Assembly (NCBI GenBank): GCA_036566745.1
Contig: DATCVR010000189.1
Coordinates: 1-18,154 of the forward strand
Direction of reading: 5' to 3'
From: DATCVR01 sp036566745
GTDB taxonomy: Bacteria > Actinomycetota > Actinomycetes > Jiangellales > Jiangellaceae
DNA: 18,154 nt
A program made the position numbers and the translations under genes. Of the stretch, positions 14,041 through 18,154 are shown piece by piece. Under the pieces are notes generated by a model. That model did no database searches. It saw nothing but the letters and a program-made list of their open reading frames with translations, and had not been told where the DNA came from. Within the stretch, counting starts at the first letter, position 1, and the number at the start of each line of letters is the position of its first letter.

Positions 14041-15600
14041 ATGAACGACCTCGCGGCACGCTACGACGCGGTGATCGTGGGTGGTGGCCACAACGGGCTC
14101 ACCGCCGCGTCGTACCTCGCGTCCGCGGGCCGGTCGGTGCTGGTGCTCGAACGTCTCGATCACGTCGGGGGAGCGGCGACGTCGGCGCGGATCTTCCCCG
14201 GCGTCGACGCCGCCCTGTCGCGCTACAGCTACCTCGTCTCGTTGTTGCCACGCCAGATCGTCGACGAGCTCCGGCTGCCGGTGACGGTCCGCCGGCGGCG
14301 TGTGTCGTCGTACACCCCGCTCGACGCGGGCGGGCTGCTGGTCGACACCGAGGACCCGCACGGCACCGCGGCATCCTTCCAGCGCCTCACCGGCGGGCCC
14401 CGCGACCACCTTGCCTGGCAGCGGTTCTACGGCGCGCTCGAACGCGCCGCGGCGCGGATCTTCCCTACGATGACCGAGCCCTTGCTGTCCCGCGATGCCA
14501 TGCGCGCATTGGTCGACGACGACGCCACCTGGTCACTGCTCACCGAGGAACCGATCGGGTCGTCGGTCGCGCGCAGCTTCGGCCACGACGTCGTGCGCGG
14601 CGTCGTGCTCACCGACGCGCTGATCGGCACGTTCGCTGACATAGCCGAGCCGTCATTGCGGCAGAACCGGTGCTTCCTGTACCACGTGGTGGGCAATGGC
14701 ACCGGCCGCTGGGACGTGCCGGTGGGTGGTATGGGCGCGGTGAGCCGGGCGTTGCACGACGCCGCGGTGGGAGCGGGCGCGTCGGTGCTGACCGGCGCCA
14801 TGGTCACGGCGATCGACCCGGCCGGCGCGGTGGTCTTCGACGACGGTTCCGGGCGCACTCGTCGGGTCGGCGCGGGTCACGTCCTGGCCGGATGCGCTCC
14901 GGCGGAGCTCGCGCGGTTGCTGGGGGAGGCGCCCGACGCCGTCGCCCCCGAAGGTGCCCAGCTCAAGATCAACATGGTGCTGACCCGACTGCCCCGGCTG
15001 CGTGACGACATCGACCCGGCCGCTGCGTTCAGCGGGACGTTCCACGTCAACGAGTCATTGACGCAGCTCCAGCGTGCCTACGCCCAGGCCGCGGCGGGGG
15101 AGCTGCCCGACCTGCCGCCGTGCGAGATCTACTGCCACACCCTCACCGATGCCACGATCCTCGGGCCCGAGCTGCACGCGTCCGGGGCGCACACCCTCAC
15201 GCTGTTCGGCCTCCACCAGCCCGCGCGCCTGTTCACGGCCGACAACGAGCGTGCTCGTACGCGTGCCGCCGAGGCGACGCTGGCGTCGCTGAACAGCGTG
15301 CTGGCCGAGCCGATCCAGGACTGCCTGGCGCGCGACGCCGACGGTCGGCCGTGCCTCGAGGCTCGCACGCCGCTCGACCTCGAACGCGATGTCGGGCTGC
15401 CGGGTGGGCACATCTTCCATCGCGATCTCAGCTGGCCCTTCGCCGAGACCGCCGAGGAGGTGGGCCGCTGGGGCGTCGAGACCACGCATCCGCGGGTTCT
15501 CCTGTGCGGTGCCGGCGCCCGGCGCGGCGGAGGCGTCAGCGGCATCCCCGGTCGTGCGGCGGCCATGGCGGTCCTCGACGATGTCGGTGCGCGGCCCTAG
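14041..15600 (+). CDS. Phytoene-dehydrogenase-like FAD oxidoreductase (COG1233)
   Basis: A 519-residue flavoprotein of the COG1233/PYROXD2-like group within the phytoene desaturase and amine oxidase superfamily. The FAD-binding Rossmann motif VIVGGGHNGLTAASYLASAG (residues 11-30; G14, G16, G19) is followed by the ribose-binding acidic residue in LVLERLDHVGGAATS. The C-terminal FAD segment LLCGAGARRGGGVSGIPGRAA closes the fold. The middle carries WDVPVGGMGAVSRAL, common in this group. The substrate is unknown: carotenoid desaturation is not supported, since no crtB or crtE neighbour is present. The ATG at 14041 has GAAGGGGA upstream. Its TAG stop forms part of the -10 box of the next gene. Confidence 0.85.
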   Translation: MNDLAARYDAVIVGGGHNGLTAASYLASAGRSVLVLERLDHVGGAATSARIFPGVDAALSRYSYLVSLLPRQIVDELRLPVTVRRRRVSSYTPLDAGGLLVDTEDPHGTAASFQRLTGGPRDHLAWQRFYGALERAAARIFPTMTEPLLSRDAMRALVDDDATWSLLTEEPIGSSVARSFGHDVVRGVVLTDALIGTFADIAEPSLRQNRCFLYHVVGNGTGRWDVPVGGMGAVSRALHDAAVGAGASVLTGAMVTAIDPAGAVVFDDGSGRTRRVGAGHVLAGCAPAELARLLGEAPDAVAPEGAQLKINMVLTRLPRLRDDIDPAAAFSGTFHVNESLTQLQRAYAQAAAGELPDLPPCEIYCHTLTDATILGPELHASGAHTLTLFGLHQPARLFTADNERARTRAAEATLASLNSVLAEPIQDCLARDADGRPCLEARTPLDLERDVGLPGGHIFHRDLSWPFAETAEEVGRWGVETTHPRVLLCGAGARRGGGVSGIPGRAAAMAVLDDVGARP

Positions 15601-15603
15601 GTT
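15575..15603 (+). promoter_or_regulatory. Leaderless promoter of the YjbR/MmcQ gene
   Basis: TCGACG (15575-15580, 4/6 to TTGACA), a 17-bp spacer and TAGGTT (15598-15603) end 6 nt before ATG 15610. The -10 overlaps the stop codon of the oxidoreductase. No Shine-Dalgarno lies between. Confidence 0.5.
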
Positions 15604-15609
15604 GAACCC

Positions 15610-15993
15610 ATGGCGACCTGGGACGATGTGCGCGACATCGCGTCGGAGCTGCCCGAGACGATCGAGCGTTCCGACCGTGAGTGGCGCATCCGCGACAAAG
15701 GATTCGCCTGGGAGCGCCCGCTGCGCCGTGCCGACCGTGACCATCTCGGCGACGCGGCACCGGACGGCCCGATCCTCGGCGTGTGGGTGCCCGATCTCGG
15801 GGTGAAGGAAGCTCTGCTCGGATCCGCCCCCGACGTCTACTTCACCACGCCCCACTTCGACGGCTACCGCGCGGTGCTCGTGCGCCTCGACGTGATCGAC
15901 GTCGACGAGCTCCGCGAACTCCTCGTCGAGGCGTGGCTCGACCGCGCCCCGAAGCGCGTGTCGCGCGACTATCTCGCCGGCCACGACGGCTAG
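15610..15993 (+). CDS. YjbR/MmcQ-family protein
   Basis: A 127-residue protein of the YjbR/MmcQ family (CyaY-like or double-wing fold), often annotated as DNA-binding, although the function is unproven. It begins TWDDVRDIASELPETIE with the characteristic WRIRDKGFAWERP strand pair, and has VKEALLGSAPDVYFTTPHFDGYRAVLVRL, then a C-terminal LRELLVEAWLDRAPKR helix. The length is normal for the family. The start is fixed by the -10 box TAGGTT 6 nt ahead. Its stop codon overlaps that of the convergent recombinase gene in a shared CTAG. It is too short and soluble to suggest more about its role. Confidence 0.85.
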   Translation: MATWDDVRDIASELPETIERSDREWRIRDKGFAWERPLRRADRDHLGDAAPDGPILGVWVPDLGVKEALLGSAPDVYFTTPHFDGYRAVLVRLDVIDVDELRELLVEAWLDRAPKRVSRDYLAGHDG

Positions 15994-17066
15994 GACGGCT
16001 CCGGGCGCGGCTCCGACGTGGGCTCGGGTTCGGGTTCGGGCGCGGCGGGGTGCCTGGAGCCCCGGAGGAGGTCGTACACGGGATTGGCCGCTGCCGCCGC
16101 GCGTACCTCCCGCCCGCTGGCTCGCACGTAGTGCTGGCTGGTGTTGAGCGAGCGGTGGCCCAGCAGCTCCATGAGCTCCACCGCGGTGGCGCCGCGATCG
16201 ACCAGGCGCGAGGCGAACGTGTGCCGCAAGGCGTGCACCAGAGCGCCTTTCGCCCGGACCGAGTCGATGCCGGCCGCGCGAAACGCGCACCGGACGAGAT
16301 ACTGCAGGGCGCCTCGCCTCATCCGCTCACCTCGGCGGTCGACGAACAGGGGAGCGCGGGTGGGGAAGTGGTCGATCGCCCGCGGGTGGTCCGGGAGCTT
16401 GCGCCGGTTCGCCTGCTGGGGAAATCGCGCGCGCCGCGAGCCGAGGTAGTCCTCGAGCACCGCTTCCATCGCCGGCTCTACCGGAACCTGACGGTCGGCG
16501 TCGCCCTTGCCGCGCACTCGCAGCCGGCGCTCGCCCTCGGGACCGGTGAGGTCACCGATGTCCAGCCCGAGCAGCTCGGCCGATCGCACGCCCGTGACCA
16601 GCAACGCCACCACCACGGCGAGATCACGCTCGGGCCAGGGGTCACGCCCGGTCTGGTCGCCGCTCACGAGCGCGGCCACGAGCCGCTTCGCGGCGTCCTC
16701 CTCGAACGGCTTGGGCTGGCGCCGGGGCGCGGGCGGTTTGCCCACGCCGGCCATCGGGTTGCCGTCGACGACCCCTTCGGAGACCAGGTGGTTGAAGAAG
16801 GTGTTCCAGGTGGACCAGCACCGGCGGATGCTCGACTTGGCCCGGCCCTCCGCGCAGGCAGCGAACGCGGCTCGCATCGAGGTCAGGGTGAGGTCGTCAA
16901 GGCGCAGCCGCTCCAGGGGAGTGCCGGTGATGGTGGTGAGAATCGTGCTCACCAAGGCGAGGTCACGCCGATACGCGTCGAGGGTGTGCACGGAGTCCTT
17001 GCGTGGGCGGCGCGTCACGAAGTACGACTCGATCGCGTCGTCGAGCAAGATCGATGAGTGCTGCAT
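15990..17066 (-). CDS. Tyrosine recombinase (XerC/XerD-like integrase)
   Basis: A 358-residue tyrosine recombinase that cuts and rejoins DNA through a 3'-phosphotyrosine. The SAM-like core-binding domain occupies about residues 5-110 (CWSTWNTFFNHLVSEGVVDGNPM). The catalytic domain has the full set: Arg161 (TGVRSAEL), Lys187 (RVRGKGDADRQVP), His278 and Arg281 (HALRHTFASRL), His304 (LLGHRSLNTS) and nucleophile Tyr313 (QHYVRA). A proline-glutamate tail (PEPEPEPTSEP) ends it. ATG 17066 is chosen because CATAAT lies 7 nt upstream and the homologous part begins here; ATG 17075 and a GTG at 17162 are open alternatives, the latter reading across the SOS box. No excisionase, transposase or phage gene is adjacent, so it may be a lone integrase or a chromosomal recombinase. 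Its stop shares CTAG with the convergent YjbR gene. Confidence 0.9.
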   Translation of the reverse strand: MQHSSILLDDAIESYFVTRRPRKDSVHTLDAYRRDLALVSTILTTITGTPLERLRLDDLTLTSMRAAFAACAEGRAKSSIRRCWSTWNTFFNHLVSEGVVDGNPMAGVGKPPAPRRQPKPFEEDAAKRLVAALVSGDQTGRDPWPERDLAVVVALLVTGVRSAELLGLDIGDLTGPEGERRLRVRGKGDADRQVPVEPAMEAVLEDYLGSRRARFPQQANRRKLPDHPRAIDHFPTRAPLFVDRRGERMRRGALQYLVRCAFRAAGIDSVRAKGALVHALRHTFASRLVDRGATAVELMELLGHRSLNTSQHYVRASGREVRAAAAANPVYDLLRGSRHPAAPEPEPEPTSEPRPEPS

Positions 17067-17081
17067 ATTCGGCATTATGCA
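17062..17081. repeat. AT-rich inverted repeat over the recombinase start and -10 box
   Basis: TGCATA (17062-17067) and TATGCA (17076-17081) form a perfect 6-bp inverted repeat with an 8-bp centre. It overlaps the recombinase start codon and the CATAAT -10. It also contains the odd palindrome GCAT-T-ATGC (17072-17080). It may be an operator or a recombinase-related site. Confidence 0.5.
17074..17079 (-). promoter_or_regulatory. Candidate leaderless -10 box of the recombinase
   Basis: Minus-strand CATAAT (5/6 match to TATAAT) ends 7 nt before ATG 17066, with no Shine-Dalgarno upstream. At 17-bp spacing the -35 position reads CCCTTC, which is poor, as often seen for regulated promoters. Confidence 0.5.
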
Positions 17082-17110
17082 TTGTTGATCAAGGCGGAAG
17101 GGGTCGGGGG

Positions 17111-17126
17111 TCGAACTTCTGTTCGA
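17111..17126. promoter_or_regulatory. LexA/SOS box
   Basis: TCGAACttctGTTCGA matches all 12 fixed positions of the actinobacterial (mycobacterial-type) SOS box TCGAAC-N4-GTTCGA. The symmetry extends one base further on each side (17110 and 17127). It lies 45 bp upstream of the recombinase ATG, just beyond the -35 position. The only gene in range is the recombinase. LexA binding is inferred from the match. Confidence 0.8.
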
Positions 17127-17141
17127 CGGCCAACGGCGAGA

Positions 17142-17148
17142 GTTCGAC
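17142..17148 (+). repeat. Second GTTCGAC half-site, 21 bp from the SOS box half
   Basis: GTTCGAC occurs at 17121-17127 as the right half of the SOS box and again at 17142-17148, exactly 21 bp on, about two helical turns. The matching left half is missing at the second position, so it is a half-site only. Confidence 0.6.
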
Positions 17149-17201
17149 ACGCGACGCAACACGCGTCACGTACGCCGGAGGAGGCGGCGGGCAGCCTGGG
17201 T

Positions 17202-17228
17202 CTCGCGGGCCATTCGATTCCCAGCGAG
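17202..17228. repeat. Imperfect hairpin in the intergenic stretch
   Basis: CTCGC-GGG (17202-17209) pairs with CCC-A-GCGAG (17220-17228) with a single bulged A and a 10-nt loop containing TTCGATT. There is no U-run, so a terminator is not supported. Confidence 0.35.
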
Positions 17229-17492
17229 CCGCAGGCGACGCGACGATGGTTGCGCACGCGACACGTTTCGGCACGGCGAGTTCCGTCCGGATTTCGTCAC
17301 ACGCCGATGTCAGGCCACGTACCAGCCACACAGTCACGAGAATCTCGTCGGCCGCCCGGGTGCGCCGGCGAAGCCGTGGCCAGGCGTGCGCGGCGCCAGT
17401 CGTACAACACAGGCGCGCGTCAGCGACACCACCTCGGACCTGGGCGAATCCACCCACGATCGGCTCAGCTCTCACCCATTCCGCTAACGCCG

Positions 17493-17509
17493 ATAATGGA
17501 CATTATGTC
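17493..17509. repeat. Nested AT-rich palindromes
   Basis: ATAATG-GA-CATTAT (17493-17506) overlaps GACAT-T-ATGTC (17499-17509). The core CATTATG also occurs in the repeat over the recombinase start (17073-17079). Such AT-rich symmetric sites stand out in this GC-rich window. Confidence 0.6.
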
Positions 17510-17542
17510 AATCTAGCGAATCCAGGCCCTCCACCGGGCACG

Positions 17543-17941
17543 TCACTCGCCCACGGTCGAGTCCGTGACCTCGCGTTCCGCAGCGCTGCGCAACACACAG
17601 AACTCGTTACCCTCCGGATCCGCGAGCACCGCCCAGCCGGTGCCGTCAGGACGCCGGTGGTCGGCAACCATGGTCGCGCCGATCCCCAGCAGCCGCTCGA
17701 CCTCCGCGTCACGCGGGCCGTCGGGACGCAGGCAGAGGTGGACGCGGTTCTTCACCTGCTTGGGCTCGGGCACCCGCTGGAAGAACAGCACGGGCTCGGA
17801 CGGTAGGACGACCATCGTCTCGGGATCGCCAGGCCGGTCCTCCTCGTGCAGCGGAGCGCCCATCACCTCGCTCCAGAACTGCGCCAGGCGATACGGATCA
17901 GCGCTGTCGATGGTGATGTTCTGGACCACGACGGATGTCAT
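17543..17941 (-). CDS. VOC-family (glyoxalase/bleomycin-resistance fold) protein
   Basis: A 132-residue vicinal-oxygen-chelate fold protein resembling the Glyoxalase_6 subgroup. It reads VVQNITIDSADPYRLAQFWSEVMG, the usual first beta-alpha-beta unit, then VHLCLRPDGPRDAEVERLLGIGAT and the C-terminal WAVLADPEGNEFCVL, which ends with the conserved D-P-E-G-N-E-F metal-site segment. The members bind metals and varied small substrates; no substrate can be assigned. ATG 17941 follows the stop of the Lrp/AsnC-type gene by 4 bp, with GAGG upstream, so the two are probably co-transcribed. The downstream side is the gene-poor stretch behind the recombinase. Confidence 0.88.
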   Translation of the reverse strand: MTSVVVQNITIDSADPYRLAQFWSEVMGAPLHEEDRPGDPETMVVLPSEPVLFFQRVPEPKQVKNRVHLCLRPDGPRDAEVERLLGIGATMVADHRRPDGTGWAVLADPEGNEFCVLRSAAEREVTDSTVGE

Positions 17942-17945
17942 GAGC

Positions 17946-18154
17946 TCATCCTCGCTCTGACCGGGCCAGTACGCGCGACGGCAACGGCGAGGAGTACACC
18001 ACCGAGGTGGCGACTCCCCCGAGCGTCGCCAGCCGCCCGGTGATCTCCTCGAGATGACTCATCGACTCCGCCGCCACCTTCAGCACGAAGCAGTCGTCGC
18101 CGGTGACATGGTGGCACTCGAGGATCTCGCGAGTGTGATCGAGGACCGCGTGCA
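17946..18154 (-). CDS. Lrp/AsnC-family regulator, N-terminus outside window
   Basis: Only the last 69 residues or so are visible, read from the minus strand from the window end to the TGA at 17948-17946. They match the C-terminal ligand-binding (RAM) domain of Lrp/AsnC regulators: ILECHHVTGDDCFVLKVAAES, then HLEEITGRLATLGGVATSVVYSS, the usual V-T-G-x-D-x-x-L pattern and the closing strand pair. The helix-turn-helix lies beyond the window. This domain binds amino acids or similar effectors. Its closeness to the VOC gene (4 bp between stop and start) suggests one transcript. Confidence 0.85.
   Translation of the reverse strand, partial: HAVLDHTREILECHHVTGDDCFVLKVAAESMSHLEEITGRLATLGGVATSVVYSSPLPSRVLARSERG

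Larger units (their letters stand above)
17127..17542. other. About 415-bp stretch without a recognisable gene
   Basis: Several frames are open here by GC bias, including a 128-residue minus frame (17089-17475) and a long plus frame. None gives a recognisable protein, and none has a good start site. The stretch holds the second SOS half-site (17142-17148), a hairpin with stem CTCGCGGG/CCCAGCGAG (17202-17228, one bulged A), several CGCGAC/ACGCG runs, and AT-rich palindromes at 17493-17509. It looks like regulatory or degenerate sequence beside an orphan recombinase; a short unrecognised gene cannot be excluded. Confidence 0.5.

Noticed and set aside
12375..14042. 555-residue minus-strand frame opposite the DUF4037 gene
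   Set aside because: It has a low-complexity Arg/Gly/Pro composition and is antisense to a gene with family motifs and a promoter.
14041..15600. Carotenoid phytoene desaturase (crtI)
   Set aside because: It shares the FAD fold, but no phytoene synthase or other carotenoid gene is near, and the sequence fits the broader COG1233 group better.
15990..17142. Integron integrase (IntI) with attI and a cassette array
   Set aside because: The SOS box recalls integrons, but no IntI-specific insert is seen and no attC-like repeats or promoterless cassettes follow.
17198..17237. Possible tRNA T-arm (CATTCGATTCCC) as an attachment site beside the recombinase
   Set aside because: No acceptor, D-arm or anticodon arm can be folded around it, so it is not a tRNA gene or a clear fragment of one.
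17089..17475. 128-residue minus-strand frame in the gene-poor stretch
   Set aside because: It starts at a GTG without a ribosome-binding site or a leaderless box, has no recognisable domain, and would read through the SOS box. It is kept only as a possibility within the intergenic description.
17003..17806. Long plus-strand open frame across the recombinase start, the SOS box and the VOC gene
   Set aside because: It is antisense to two well-supported genes at its ends and gives no recognisable protein; in DNA this GC-rich, such frames stay open by bias.
1..18154. CRISPR array, IS element, rRNA or tRNA gene
   Set aside because: No regularly spaced direct repeats, no transposase with terminal inverted repeats, and no rRNA or tRNA sequence were found by reading both strands.

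Overview
This is an 18 kb stretch of a GC-rich actinobacterial chromosome. That reading rests on GTG starts, TANNNT -10 boxes placed 6-8 nt before start codons (leaderless transcripts), a perfect actinobacterial-type LexA/SOS box, an NgcEFG-type sugar transporter without its own ATPase, and an RlmA/TlrB-like rRNA methyltransferase. The genus cannot be fixed from the sequence alone. Genes are tightly packed, with 4-bp start/stop overlaps and convergent pairs that almost touch.

Layout. (1) 1-1258: a truncated glycerophosphodiester phosphodiesterase (minus) diverges from a GNAT acetyltransferase (plus). (2) 1259-3997: a ZTP (pfl-type) riboswitch precedes glyA, which overlaps a uridine-kinase-like P-loop kinase, which overlaps a DUF925 nucleotidyltransferase-fold protein. 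This is one likely operon under control of a purine/one-carbon signal. (3) 4001-10279: an amino-sugar locus. A BadF-type GlcNAc-kinase-like gene (minus) diverges from an RpiR-family regulator, a free-standing SIS-domain protein and ngcE-ngcF-ngcG (plus). A compound inverted repeat covers the -35 of the regulator promoter. The transporter imports GlcNAc or chitobiose-type sugars, the kinase phosphorylates them, and the SIS protein and RpiR presumably handle or sense the sugar phosphate. (4) 10289-12293: a GT4 glycosyltransferase (minus) diverges from an RlmA-like methyltransferase. (5) 12281-15993: a secreted CHRD-domain protein (minus), then a DUF4037 protein, a COG1233-type FAD oxidoreductase and a YjbR/MmcQ-family protein (plus). 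(6) 15990-17540: a solitary tyrosine recombinase with all catalytic residues and a perfect SOS box 45 bp upstream of its start, followed by about 460 bp without a recognisable gene that carries AT-rich palindromes. (7) 17543-18154: a VOC-family protein behind a truncated Lrp/AsnC-type regulator.

Most of the window is ordinary metabolism. The items most worth a second look are the SOS-box-linked orphan recombinase with its palindrome-rich upstream region, the candidate RpiR operator of the ngc locus, the ZTP riboswitch that probably also controls two poorly characterised downstream genes, a perfect 17-bp palindrome before the CHRD gene, and the repeated leaderless promoter pattern that fixes several start codons.
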